Below, piece after piece: positions 1-11,399 of a DNA stretch of 32,119 nt. The DNA comes from Clostridia bacterium (lineage in GTDB: Bacteria; Bacillota; Sulfobacillia; SLMV01): positions 1 through 32,119 of the forward strand of contig PWSR01000105.1 of NCBI GenBank assembly GCA_003563985.1, given 5' to 3'. A model generated the notes under the pieces. That model had not been told where the DNA came from. It did not search any database and worked only from the letters and a program-made list of their open reading frames with translations. Position 1 is the first letter of the stretch. The number at the start of each line of letters is the position of its first letter. A program made the position numbers and the translations under genes.

Positions 1-1
1 G

Positions 2-1531
<1,530 letters not shown>

Positions 1532-1703
1532 AAGAACTGGCTGCACCCCCACCCGACGGATCCGCGGGTGATCGAGAAGTCGCTTCCCGGGGTTTCGGCC
1601 TTCTACGATCGGGGCGCTTCCCCGGGGGCATCGCATTCCCTGGAGGATACCCGGAGCCCACCGGGGAAGATAGTAGGTCTACGGGGAGTCCCGGAGGAGG
1701 AAT

Positions 1704-3059
1704 ATGATGTCGCAAATAACGGAAGAATACGTGCGGAGACATCCAACCAGCGAAGAGCTCTATGCCAGGGCGTGTGAAGCCCTCCCGTCCGGCCTGACCC
1801 ACGACAACCGGCGCATGACACCGTTTCCCATTTACGTAGATCGGGCCCAGGAGGCGCGAAAATGGGATGTGGACGACAATGAGTTGATCGACTTCGTACT
1901 GGGGCACGGGGCCTTGATCCTGGGCCACCTGGACCACGATGTCATCGCTTCCGTCAAAGAGCAGTTGGATCTCGGGACCCACTACGGGGCGAGCCATGAA
2001 CTCGAGATCCGGTGGGCGGAGAAGGTCAAGGAACTGGTCCCGGGGGCCGACAAGGTTCGATTTACCTCCTCGGGGACCGAGGCCACCATGTTGGCGCTTC
2101 GGTTGGCCCGCACCTACACGGGATGCGAGAAGGTCATTCGATTTCACGGGCACTTCCACGGATGGCACGACTACATGATGTCCGGCAACAAGCCTCCCTT
2201 CTCCCTGCCGACATCTACCGGGATGCCCGCGGATCTGCAATCCCTGGCCGTGGCAATGCGGGCGGGCGAGATCGAAGCGGTGCGGGCCGTGCTGGATCGC
2301 GAGGATATTGCCGCGGTGATCATGGAACCCACGGGTGGTACCCAGGGCAAGGCGCCCATGGATCCCGAATTCGTGCGGCAGGTCCGGGATCTCACCGCGC
2401 AGCGGGGTGTCTTACTGATCTTTGACGAGGTCGTGACGGGATTCCGGGTGTCCCCCGGGGGAGCGGCACGCGCCCTGGGCGTCACCGCGGACATCACCGC
2501 CCTGGGAAAGATCGTCGCGGGAGGCCTGCCGGGCGGGGCGGTGGTGGCGCGGCGTAACGTCATGAACCCCCTGGAATTCAGCGGGGATCCCAGCCGCGAC
2601 CGGTATTCCCGGGTGGCGCACCCGGGGACGTTCAACGCGAACCCGGTGAGTGCCGCCGCCGGTTTAAATTGCCTGGAGCGCATCGAGGACGGGTCGGTCG
2701 GGCAATACTGCGATGCGCTGGCCCACCGCTTTCGCGAGGGCATGAACGACATATTGGAGAAGCGCGGCATACCGGGGTGCGTGTACGGAGGATCTTCCAT
2801 CCTGCACATCGCCGCCGGGGTGGATATACCCAGGGTGTCAGATCCCTCGGAATTGGTGGGATACGATCCCACGCGGCTCATCGGGGGTATGGGTCCGGCC
2901 CTGGTCCCCTTCCGTCGGGCAACGATTAATCGGGGTATCGATTTCATGGGGCCCACGGGCTTCGTCTCCGCCGCGCATACCGAGGCGGATATCGAGACGG
3001 CCCTAGAGGCCTTCGATGCCGCCATGGCGGACCTGGCGGACGAGGGCGTTTTCGAGTAG
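1704..3059 (+). CDS. Class III PLP-dependent aminotransferase, glutamate-1-semialdehyde aminomutase-like
   Basis: RFTSSGTEATMLALRLAR, FHGHFHGWHD, LIFDEVVTGFR, TALGKIVAGGLPGG (PLP Lys), HPGTFNANPVSAAAGL; RBS GGAGGAGG upstream. Confidence 0.9.
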   Translation: MMSQITEEYVRRHPTSEELYARACEALPSGLTHDNRRMTPFPIYVDRAQEARKWDVDDNELIDFVLGHGALILGHLDHDVIASVKEQLDLGTHYGASHELEIRWAEKVKELVPGADKVRFTSSGTEATMLALRLARTYTGCEKVIRFHGHFHGWHDYMMSGNKPPFSLPTSTGMPADLQSLAVAMRAGEIEAVRAVLDREDIAAVIMEPTGGTQGKAPMDPEFVRQVRDLTAQRGVLLIFDEVVTGFRVSPGGAARALGVTADITALGKIVAGGLPGGAVVARRNVMNPLEFSGDPSRDRYSRVAHPGTFNANPVSAAAGLNCLERIEDGSVGQYCDALAHRFREGMNDILEKRGIPGCVYGGSSILHIAAGVDIPRVSDPSELVGYDPTRLIGGMGPALVPFRRATINRGIDFMGPTGFVSAAHTEADIETALEAFDAAMADLADEGVFE

Positions 3060-3151
3060 GGAATCATCGATGCGGGCGAGGATTGTGCTTCGCGGGGATG
3101 TCGGTGCGGGTGCGGCCGGCATCCCCCGTTTGTGTCCGGGGATTCCCGGGA

Positions 3152-4459
3152 TCAGTCTCTATCCCGTAGTGGCGAGTCCTCCGAAAAACCATATTTCTCC
3201 AGGATCTCCACCATGCGGTGGTACCCGTCGGTCAGTTTGGTTACCGTGGCGGCGTCCAAATCGTACACCGCCGGGTCACCGTCCAGGGCCTCCGACAGGG
3301 GTATGATGCGGTGGCGGTGGCTTCGCTGGACCCAGGTGATCTCGTAGTCCACGTCGCTGATCCAGGTCTTCCCCTCATCCATGTCCTTGGTGATCTCGAC
3401 GTAAAGCAGCACACCGTACTCCACCAGGTCCGTGGGGTTGGCGGGGTAATGCTGATTCGAGAGGAAGTTGCCCATGGAATAGATGACCAGGGAGGGACGT
3501 TGGTTCCCCGCTTCGTCTTCGTTGAAAAACCACTCCATGGGCTGTATGGCGTGGGGGTGGCCCCCCAGGATGAGGTCGGCCCCGGCGGCGGCCAGCTCCT
3601 CGGCGACCTGTCGAGTGTGGGGTTGCGGTTCACTGACGTACATGTTGCCCCAGTGCATGGATATAGCCACGAGGTCGGCCCCGGCCTCCCGGGCCCGATC
3701 CATCTCCTCGATGATGGGCTCCACGGTATGAAAATTCTCGATGTAGTTCACCGCGTATTCGTGGCCCTCGGGCACGGGAATGGCGTTGGTGCTGAAAGTC
3801 CAGGAGAGGAAGGCAATGTTCACCCCGTCCACCTCGACGATGATGGGTTCATCCTTCTCCTCTTCGTCCATGTGGGCGCCGAAGGGAATGAGCCCCGTGG
3901 CGCGGAGATTTTCCAGGGTATTCTTCAAGCCCGAAAGGCCGCGATCCAGGGAGTGGTTGTGGGCGAAGGATACCAGGTCGATTCCGGCTCCCGCGACGGC
4001 TTCACCCAGTTCGACCGGGGCATTGAAACAGGGGTACCCGGTGTAGCCCTGGTAGCCGAGGAAACGGATCTCCGGTCCCGCCTGGCAGGTCTCGAAGTTG
4101 CCCACGGCGAGATCGGCGCGACGGAGATGCGGCGCGATGGCCTCGAAACTCGGGTGGAAGTCATACTGTCCGTCGCCCACGTGGGCCTGGCCGATCTGCG
4201 TGAGATGAGCGGTGATGTCCCCGGCCGATGCCAGGAGTACCGTGCGCAGGTCCGGTTCCGGTTCTGGTTCCGGCTCGGGCTCGGGTTCCGGCTCCGGTTC
4301 CTCTTCGACCTCCGGCTCGGGCTCCGGTAGAGCTTCCTCCTCGGGCTCTTCGACCTCCGGTGTGCCGGCGAAGAGGCTGTGTAGTCCCGTTCCGCCGAAG
4401 ACGAAGACGGCCAGGGCCAACAAAACGATCAATGAGACCGCGATGGCGAACCGTTGCAT
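3152..4459 (-). CDS. CapA/PgsA-family metallophosphatase-like protein with N-terminal TM and Pro-Glu linker
   Basis: N-terminal hydrophobic segment, PEPEPE linker, then ASAGDI, DLAVGNFE, FAHNHSLDRG, SMHWGNMY, GGHPHAIQPMEW, YSMGNFLSNQ. Confidence 0.9.
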   Translation of the reverse strand: MQRFAIAVSLIVLLALAVFVFGGTGLHSLFAGTPEVEEPEEEALPEPEPEVEEEPEPEPEPEPEPEPEPDLRTVLLASAGDITAHLTQIGQAHVGDGQYDFHPSFEAIAPHLRRADLAVGNFETCQAGPEIRFLGYQGYTGYPCFNAPVELGEAVAGAGIDLVSFAHNHSLDRGLSGLKNTLENLRATGLIPFGAHMDEEEKDEPIIVEVDGVNIAFLSWTFSTNAIPVPEGHEYAVNYIENFHTVEPIIEEMDRAREAGADLVAISMHWGNMYVSEPQPHTRQVAEELAAAGADLILGGHPHAIQPMEWFFNEDEAGNQRPSLVIYSMGNFLSNQHYPANPTDLVEYGVLLYVEITKDMDEGKTWISDVDYEITWVQRSHRHRIIPLSEALDGDPAVYDLDAATVTKLTDGYHRMVEILEKYGFSEDSPLRDRD

Positions 4460-4625
4460 CCAATCCCTCCAGTGCGTTCAGCGTTCTCGACGAGAAGCCG
4501 TAGACAGTTGGTTTCCCATCGCCCTCTACTATATACCCGGGACGCAGAATTGGTAACGGGGTTCCATCACTCTACCCATTTGGCAGCCGCCCGATGGATT
4601 TACCCCTCTTCGTCATCCCCCTTGA

Positions 4626-5948
4626 TCACCCGCCCGCGGAGATGCTTACCCCCTCCAGGAGCACGTGGGGGAATAGGGTCGAGTGCCGCCGCTCCCTTTC
4701 CCGGGATAGAGCTACCAGCCGATCCTTCAGGCCCTCGAAGACGTCCACGTAGATCATGCAGTCCTTCACGCGCCCCAGTATCTCTCCCCGGGATACGCGG
4801 AAGCCCAGGTTTACGTTGCCGCTGACGCGGCCGCCGTAGGGGTTGGCGCCCCAGGCGCCCATCAGGGATAGCACGAGGAGACCATCGTCCATCGAGCGCA
4901 CCATGTCCTCGAGGGGCGTGTCCCCGGCTTCGACGACCAGGTTGCTGGACGATATGCTCGGGGCCGCACCGCTGCCCCCGCGGAATCCGTTCCCCGTGGG
5001 GCACCGTCCGAGCCTCGCGGCCGACTTGAGATCCAGGAGGTAGTTCCGTAGCGTTCCCTCCTCCAATATGGGCGTGCGCTGGGAGGGTGTGCCTTCATCA
5101 TCCCAGGGCGCGGTGCTGGCTCCCTCGGGGAGCAACCCGTCGTCGATGAGGGAGAACCGCGGATCCACCAGGTCCTCGCCCATCCGATCCCGCCAGGGGG
5201 ATATGCCCCGGGATACCGCATCGCCGTCGGCGCACGCCAGGAACGGACGGAGTACATCGCCGAGGCTGGTGGGGGCAAAGAGCACGGGGTACGTCCCGTC
5301 GGGCATTTCGGCGATCCGGGAGGCGGCCTCCAGCTGCCACAGTACGGAATCGAGGATACCCTCGACGTCCTCGACCATGTGGTGCCCGCCGGCGAATTCG
5401 CCGGTGTGCAGGAGTCCCTCTTCCCCGACGACGGTTGCCTGGCATCCGACCCCGTGTCCCGTACCGGAGTGCAGGAGGTCCAGTCCCCGGGTGTTCAGGA
5501 TGCGCACCGTCCCTACGCTCCGGGATACCGTCGCCCCGACCTGGGCGTCCGGTTCGAAGGCAAGGATGTCGTCCACCAGCCGCTGACCGGTTTCCAACAT
5601 GTCGCCGGCGGCCAGCTTCTCGATTCTCGGATCGAAGGTATCCACCTCGGGATATTCATTCGGCCCGGGGAGTTCGTAATCGGCTGCAGATCCGAAGCGG
5701 GCGACAGCCCGGGCCTTCTCCACCAGGTCGGCGGAGCCCCCCCCCGTCGCCGCGGCGAAGCCGATGCGCCCCTCTTCGAACAGGCGGAGGCCGAACCCCG
5801 TCCGCGTCGAGGACTCCATCATCTTCAGCTCGTTGTCCTCGAATCGCACCGGCTCCCGCTCGGACCCGAGGCAGTAGACTTCGCCTTGCAGTCCCCGGGC
5901 CACCAACGCGTCGATGATTCTCTCTCCCTCATCGTGCCAGCGGTTCAA
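4626..5948 (-). CDS. pmbA: TldE/PmbA-family metalloprotease-related protein
   Basis: TldD/PmbA-type sequence (RGLDLLHSGTGHGVGCQATVVGE...FRGGSGAAPSISSSNLVVEAGDTPLEDMV...GAWGANPYGGRVSGNVNLGFRVSRGEILGRVKD); likely TTG start with GGAGG RBS, overlapping the tldD stop. Confidence 0.88.
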   Translation of the reverse strand: MNRWHDEGERIIDALVARGLQGEVYCLGSEREPVRFEDNELKMMESSTRTGFGLRLFEEGRIGFAAATGGGSADLVEKARAVARFGSAADYELPGPNEYPEVDTFDPRIEKLAAGDMLETGQRLVDDILAFEPDAQVGATVSRSVGTVRILNTRGLDLLHSGTGHGVGCQATVVGEEGLLHTGEFAGGHHMVEDVEGILDSVLWQLEAASRIAEMPDGTYPVLFAPTSLGDVLRPFLACADGDAVSRGISPWRDRMGEDLVDPRFSLIDDGLLPEGASTAPWDDEGTPSQRTPILEEGTLRNYLLDLKSAARLGRCPTGNGFRGGSGAAPSISSSNLVVEAGDTPLEDMVRSMDDGLLVLSLMGAWGANPYGGRVSGNVNLGFRVSRGEILGRVKDCMIYVDVFEGLKDRLVALSRERERRHSTLFPHVLLEGVSISAGG

Positions 5949-7339
5949 CCGGCACCACCTCCAACGGTTACATTTTGAATGCGTATGTGCGGGGACCAGT
6001 GCCCCACCGGGAGCGGGGATTGCTCGCCCTTCCCGCATCCACCGGGGCTCTCGTGGCGCCCGACTTCGCGCCCGATCCTATCGATGTTGGCCAGGGTGTG
6101 GAAGACGTTGCCGGTCAGGGTTACGTCCCGGACCAGCTGGGTCGCGCGCCCGTCCTCGACGAGATACGCCTTCCCGGCCATGAAGGTGAACATCTCATCA
6201 TCGGTCTGCCCGCCGTAGGGACTGACCACGTACAGTCCTCGCTTTACGCCTTCGAAGAGATCCTCCGTGCTCGCCTCTCCCGGACCGATCTGCGTATTGC
6301 GCATCCGGCAGATGGGGGCGTGGCGGTAGTCGAGGGCCCGCGCGCTTCCCGTGGGCGCCTCGCCCATGGTCGCCGCCGACTGCCGGGAGTGCAGGCGTCC
6401 CACCAGCACGCCCTCGCGAATGAGATCGGCGCGCCCGGCCGCTACACCCTCATCGTCGTAGCGGAGGAAACCCCGGGATCCCGGGGTATCGCCGGTATCG
6501 AAGATATTCAGGTGCGCGGGGCCGAAGCGGCGACCGAGTTTCATCATTTCCCGCATCCGTTCGTTGTCCATCAGGTCGTCGGCTTCGCTGAGGTGTCCGA
6601 AGGCTTCGTGGGCGAAGACCCCGGCCATGGGGGGCGCGGCGATGACGGTGTAGCGGCCGCCGGGGACTCCGGGCGCGTCCAGGAGGGCCGTCGCGGTCCG
6701 GACGGCCTCGTCGATCTCTTCTTCCAATCCGCGGGTCACGCCGTAGTCCGAGGAACTGCCGAAGTAGGCGCTACCCATTTGGGTATCCGAACCCCGGGTC
6801 GCGATGGCGACCAACGCACCCTGGATGTCCAGCTTGGTTTGATCGATGCAGCTTCCCTCGCTGTTGACGAAGAGCAGGCGAGCCTTGCGATCCCCGTAGG
6901 CGACCTGGGAGCTGGCGATCTCGCCCGAGGACTCCAGCATGCGCCGGTTGTAGTCCGAGAAGCGGCGAATCTTCTCCTCCAGGGGTACGTCCCGGGGGTC
7001 CTCCGCGATCTCGGGAACGAAACGATCGCGAACCCGGGGTACGGGGGCCAGGTCGACCGGGCGCGTCCTGCGCTCCGAGGCCAGGGCGGCCAGGGCCGAA
7101 GCGCGTTCGAGCCGGTCTTCCAGTTCCTCGAGGGAGTTAAAGGACGCGAATCCCCAGCCCCGCCCCGCCAGGACCCGGATGGCGCCGCCGAAGCTGGCGT
7201 TCTCCTGGACGGATTCCAGCGTGGGTCCGCGGAACCGAAAGGCCGTGACCTCGGATTCCTCCAGGCGAACCTCGGCGTAATCGGCGGGCGTGCGCCGGAT
7301 CAGTTCTTCGATGTGTGATGCTGCGCGATCCCAATCCAC
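5945..7339 (-). CDS. tldD: TldD-family metalloprotease
   Basis: Contains HEAFGH metal-binding motif, VIAAPPMAGVFAHEAFGHLSEAD, RNTQIGPGEAS; GTG start after GAGGAGGAA. Confidence 0.93.
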   Translation of the reverse strand: MDWDRAASHIEELIRRTPADYAEVRLEESEVTAFRFRGPTLESVQENASFGGAIRVLAGRGWGFASFNSLEELEDRLERASALAALASERRTRPVDLAPVPRVRDRFVPEIAEDPRDVPLEEKIRRFSDYNRRMLESSGEIASSQVAYGDRKARLLFVNSEGSCIDQTKLDIQGALVAIATRGSDTQMGSAYFGSSSDYGVTRGLEEEIDEAVRTATALLDAPGVPGGRYTVIAAPPMAGVFAHEAFGHLSEADDLMDNERMREMMKLGRRFGPAHLNIFDTGDTPGSRGFLRYDDEGVAAGRADLIREGVLVGRLHSRQSAATMGEAPTGSARALDYRHAPICRMRNTQIGPGEASTEDLFEGVKRGLYVVSPYGGQTDDEMFTFMAGKAYLVEDGRATQLVRDVTLTGNVFHTLANIDRIGREVGRHESPGGCGKGEQSPLPVGHWSPHIRIQNVTVGGGAG

Positions 7340-7526
7340 TCGTATTCCTCCTCGCTTCGAGTTGCCCGGGATCCGATCGTTCCCCGGGCGATGCGACGAT
7401 GCAATTCTTCCGCAAGAATATCCCGATATTCCCGGTTCACGGGGACGCTTCCTGCCCGAAGAACGGGGTCGGTCCCAACTCCGCCGGGGATCCTTGCCGC
7501 GGGCGCAGCACCTCCGGTGATCGTTC

Positions 7527-8165
7527 CTATGCGTCGGATTCCGGGGTGGAATCGGGAAGGGGTATGTTCCATAGGTCCAACAGGGTGGGTTTTTCCCGTC
7601 GCATCCGCTCCGCTTCGACCACGGCCTCGGCGCGGCACAGTGCGTCCTCGAGGCAGTCGTTTACCAGCAGGTAATCGTATTCGGCGGCCCGGTCGATCTG
7701 TTCCCGGGCGTTGGCTAAGCGCGACTCCATGTTGTTTTCCGGGGAGCGAAGTTGGATTCGTTCCGCCAACGCTTCCATGGAAGGGGGCAGGAGGAAGATG
7801 GAGACGACGTTCGGGTAATGGGCACGATACTTCCGGTGGCCCTTGTAGTCCAGCTCGATGATGCGATCCGCACCGCCCTCGAGTACCCGTGCGGGGGAGG
7901 CATAATAGTAGTCATCGTACACCCGCTCGTACTCGAAGATGTCGCCGGAATCCCGGAGGTCGTCGAATTTCTCCTGCGAGATGAAACGATAGTGGATGCC
8001 GTCGATTTCGCCCTCCCGGGGTTCCCGGGTGGTATAGGTTACGATCCGTTGCAAACCGGGAAAGGTGTCCAATAGATGAGCGATTACGGTGCCCTTGCCG
8101 CTGCCCGAGGGCCCGGTGATGACGAACAGGATGGGCGATCTGTCGATGGCTGCCAGGGTGATCAT
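7527..8165 (-). CDS. gmk: Guanylate kinase
   Basis: ITGPSGSGKGTV P-loop, VTYTTREPREGEIDGIHYRF, ELDYKGHRKYR..VVSIFLLPPS. Confidence 0.95.
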   Translation of the reverse strand: MITLAAIDRSPILFVITGPSGSGKGTVIAHLLDTFPGLQRIVTYTTREPREGEIDGIHYRFISQEKFDDLRDSGDIFEYERVYDDYYYASPARVLEGGADRIIELDYKGHRKYRAHYPNVVSIFLLPPSMEALAERIQLRSPENNMESRLANAREQIDRAAEYDYLLVNDCLEDALCRAEAVVEAERMRREKPTLLDLWNIPLPDSTPESDA

Positions 8166-8305
8166 CCTCTCGACGCCGTTCCGAGTGAGTCCGCACCACC
8201 GGTCTCGCGGATCGCTGGTGTGGTGGGCCGTATCGGCCCACCACAAGTCTATTTCACCTCGAGCCCGCGGGCAATGAGGCCGCGGTGCAAATGGAGGATC
8301 GCGAT

Positions 8306-8965
8306 ATGGAGCTACACGCCATTGATCTGGGTAAAACCATCGTGTACCTGCTGGGGGATCGCCGGGGGCGGGTACTGATAGACGCGGGTAGCGGCGAACG
8401 GACGGCCCGTTTGTCCAATTACCTGGCCCGCTCCCACATCGAACCCGGGGAGATCGGGCTGATCGTCCTGACCCACTCCCACGCCGACCACCTGGGTAGC
8501 CTCGAGGGTCTGCTGGATCTGACCGGGGCCCGGGTGGCCATACATCCCCTGGAGAGGGATCGCTTCCTGCACGAGATGCGCTCGATGACCGGCATTGCGT
8601 ACGATGGGCCCGTCCTCGATCCCCCTTGGGCCCATCCCCTCTTGGTCGATGACGACTTCGACCTACAGCGTTACGGTGTGAAGGCGAGGGTGTGGCATAC
8701 GCCGGGGCACACCGAAGGGTCGATCTCGGTGATTTGGGAGGATCGCGCCGCGGTGGGCGATACCGTCATGAATCTATATCCGTTCAACCTGGGGCCGGTA
8801 TATCCGCCCTTCGCCGAGGATCCCCGGGGATTGCTGCGGAGCTGGCGCCGGATGCTGGACGCCGGCGTGATGCTCTTCTATCCCGGTCACGGGACCCCCG
8901 TCAGCGCCGAGCGCCTGGAGGTCGTCTACGGGGATCGGGTGGAGGCCCAAAATCGCTCCGAATAG
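8306..8965 (+). CDS. MBL-fold metallo-hydrolase
   Basis: LIDAGSG, VLTHSHADHLGS (HxHxDH), HTPGHTEGSISV, YPGHGTPV; RBS GGAGG upstream of ATG 8306. Confidence 0.93.
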   Translation: MELHAIDLGKTIVYLLGDRRGRVLIDAGSGERTARLSNYLARSHIEPGEIGLIVLTHSHADHLGSLEGLLDLTGARVAIHPLERDRFLHEMRSMTGIAYDGPVLDPPWAHPLLVDDDFDLQRYGVKARVWHTPGHTEGSISVIWEDRAAVGDTVMNLYPFNLGPVYPPFAEDPRGLLRSWRRMLDAGVMLFYPGHGTPVSAERLEVVYGDRVEAQNRSE

Positions 8966-9105
8966 AGAGGCTTTTCGGGCGGGATGAATGGGCTACGAAG
9001 GATCGGCGGATCCGCCGGGTCCGGGGGAGTGGATGACGGTCCGCGGGACGTGACGGACCGCCATCGTTGCAACGAGATTCGTCCTTCTTCCTTTCAGTCT
9101 TCGGA

Positions 9106-9843
9106 TTAGGAAATCCAGCTGCGCTTGGCATTCCGTATGCTCATGGCGAATAGCAGGGCCGTGAACAACGCCAACATGACCCAGCTGACGGCCGGGTTCA
9201 GGACGCCGGCGCCGAGGAATGCGTGCCGCAACAGGTCGTTTCCGTACGTCAGCGGGAGGACGTAGGAGAGGGGCCGGATGACTGCCGGCAGATCCCCCAG
9301 CGGGAGGAATAGCCCGCAAAGGAAGACCATGGGGAAACGGAAGAAGTTGGAAAACGTCTGGGCTTCGAACACCTCGGATACGGAGACCGCGATGAACAGT
9401 CCCAGGAAGGTCGAGCTCATGGCTATGAACAGCACCGCGGGCAGGACGGTGAGCCACGTCGTGCCGGATAGATCCACCAGGAAACTGGCCAGGACGATGG
9501 GTACGGCGGAATTGATCACGCCGAAGGTGATGGCTCCCGAGGTCTTGGCCAACATGAGCAGGTTCAGGCCGATGGGCGCCAGCAGCAGGCGCTCGAAGGA
9601 ACGGTGCCGCTTCTCGAACGTGATGGTTACCGCCAGCATCGAAGTGGTCCCGAACAACACCGACATCGCCATCACGCCGGGCAGGAGATCCTTGATGTCC
9701 ATGGGCGCTCCCCGGGACCGCAGGAAGAACATCAGGGTCCAGGAGACCGGGAAGATGATGCCCCAGCTGATGTTGGGCGGCTTCAGGTAGTAATTGCGCA
9801 TATCCTTGGCCAGTATGGCCCAAAAGGCGATGGCAGCTTTCAT
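9106..9843 (-). CDS. ABC-2 type transporter permease
   Basis: Hydrophobic multi-TM protein; ATGA overlap with the upstream ABC ATPase; PMVFLCGLFLPLGDLPAVIRPLSYVLPLTYGNDLLRHA typical of ABC-2 permeases. Confidence 0.9.
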   Translation of the reverse strand: MKAAIAFWAILAKDMRNYYLKPPNISWGIIFPVSWTLMFFLRSRGAPMDIKDLLPGVMAMSVLFGTTSMLAVTITFEKRHRSFERLLLAPIGLNLLMLAKTSGAITFGVINSAVPIVLASFLVDLSGTTWLTVLPAVLFIAMSSTFLGLFIAVSVSEVFEAQTFSNFFRFPMVFLCGLFLPLGDLPAVIRPLSYVLPLTYGNDLLRHAFLGAGVLNPAVSWVMLALFTALLFAMSIRNAKRSWIS

Positions 9844-10811
9844 CCTCGTCCCCTTCCCTCGGCGGCCTTCATTTCCCGGGCCTCGATACCCGTCACCCGC
9901 ACGAAAACGTCTTCCAGGCTGGGCCGGGCGATCCGGGCTTCGTATACTTTTACGCCACCTTCGTTCAGCCGTTGCAGGAGGGGCAGGAGTTCCAGTTCAT
10001 CGGCGGCGGTCAACAGGAGGTTACCCTCCGGATTCCGAGCGATGGCAATGTCCGGGAAGGATTCTCCCAGCAGCCGCGCGCCCTCCTCGAGGTTCCCGTC
10101 CAATGCCAGGAGAAGGGAACTGGATCCGTCGGCCTCGGCGAGCAGGCTCTCCTTGGTATCGATCCGGACGATGCGCCCCGCGACGATGAAAGCGATCCGG
10201 TGGCAAAGTCGTTCCGCCTCTTCTATGTAGTGGGTGGTCAGGAAGATCGTCACGCCGTCGGCATTGAGATCTCCCAGCAGGCGCCGGATCTGTCGGGCGC
10301 TGGCCACATCGATTCCCGTGGTGGGTTCGTCCAGGAAGAGGATCTGCGGCCGATGGATCAGGGCCGCGGCGATGGTGAGTTTGCGCTTCATGCCCCGGGA
10401 GTAGGCGGCGAAGGGGCGCCGACCCACCTCCGCCAGGTCGAATCGATCCAGCAGTTCCCGGGCGCGGGGCTCGCGCACCCGCCGGGGTAGCCCGTACAAT
10501 GCGGCACAGAAGCAGAGGTTGCCGAAGCCGTCCATCTCCCCATAGAGGTTGCTTTCGTCGGGGACGACGCCGATGTGGCCCTGGGCCTCCGAGATGTGCC
10601 CGGGATAGGCGAGACCCAACACCGAGATCTCGCCCCCGGTGGGATCCACCAGGCCCGTGAGGGCGTTGATGGTGGTCGTCTTCCCGGCGCCGTTTGGCCC
10701 CAGGAAGCCGAAGATCTCACCGGCACCGACCCGAAAACTGACGCCGTCCACTGCGACCACGTCCCCGTAGTGCTTGGTGAGATCCCGGACATCCAGTACT
10801 GCGCTCGTCAT
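9840..10811 (-). CDS. ABC transporter ATP-binding protein
   Basis: Walker A GPNGAGKTTT, YSRGMKRKLTIAAALIHRPQILFLDEPTTGID, H-loop TTHYIEEAERL. Confidence 0.96.
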   Translation of the reverse strand: MTSAVLDVRDLTKHYGDVVAVDGVSFRVGAGEIFGFLGPNGAGKTTTINALTGLVDPTGGEISVLGLAYPGHISEAQGHIGVVPDESNLYGEMDGFGNLCFCAALYGLPRRVREPRARELLDRFDLAEVGRRPFAAYSRGMKRKLTIAAALIHRPQILFLDEPTTGIDVASARQIRRLLGDLNADGVTIFLTTHYIEEAERLCHRIAFIVAGRIVRIDTKESLLAEADGSSSLLLALDGNLEEGARLLGESFPDIAIARNPEGNLLLTAADELELLPLLQRLNEGGVKVYEARIARPSLEDVFVRVTGIEAREMKAAEGRGRG

Positions 10812-10812
10812 C

Positions 10813-11154
10813 CTAGCTAGTCCGCCCACAGGTGCGGGAGGGATGACATTCCGAGGAATCCCTTTGGCAGGCCCCATCGGGTTCATCGAGTAGTTCCGCC
10901 AGTCCCTCCAGGCGGGCGGCAATCTCCCGAATGGTGGCAGTATCCGCCCGGTAATGCGTCCAGTAGCTGCGTTTTTCCCCCGTTACCAATCCCGCCCTAC
11001 GCAGGATGCCCAGGTGTTGGGATACCGTGGCTTCCGAGACGCCGGCGCGCTTGGCAACTTCCCCGACGCAGAGGTCGGCGCGCAGCGAGGTGAGGATGCC
11101 CAGGCGAGTCGGGTCCGACAGTGCCCGCAAGATTTCCGTGAGTTCCATCTCCAT
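10813..11154 (-). CDS. ArsR-family HTH transcriptional regulator
   Basis: LRALSDPTRLGILTSLRADLCVGEVAKRAGVSEATVSQHLGILRRAGLVTGEKRSYWTHYR. Confidence 0.95.
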   Translation of the reverse strand: MEMELTEILRALSDPTRLGILTSLRADLCVGEVAKRAGVSEATVSQHLGILRRAGLVTGEKRSYWTHYRADTATIREIAARLEGLAELLDEPDGACQRDSSECHPSRTCGRTS

Positions 11155-11177
11155 TTGATTAACCTCCCAGCGTAATG

Positions 11178-11195
11178 ATTAGGTGATTACCTAAT
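11178..11195. promoter_or_regulatory. Candidate ArsR operator (inverted repeat ATTAGGT-GATT-ACCTAAT)
   Basis: 7-4-7 perfect inverted repeat in an AT-rich island about 23 bp upstream of the arsR ATG. Confidence 0.6.
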
Positions 11196-11399
11196 TAGTA
11201 TGCCGTTCTCGCTCCGGCTCCGTCAAGGGATTACGACGGATTCTCCGTCCTTTCCCTGGACGAAGGGACCGTTGGGATGCACCCGGTGACCCATATGCGG
11301 GGAAGATTGCGGCGGAAGGCCGTTTGCATTCGCTCCATCGTGGCCGTGACGCTAGCGATCCTTGGGATGCGGCGGACCATATCACGAGGACATGCGTTC

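Noticed and set aside
3218-4330. Long + strand ORF (370 aa) opposite the CapA-like gene
   Set aside because: Antisense shadow ORF from GC-rich codon bias; no domain-like sequence and a recognisable gene on the other strand.
5975-7318. 447-aa + strand ORF opposite tldD
   Set aside because: Antisense shadow of tldD.
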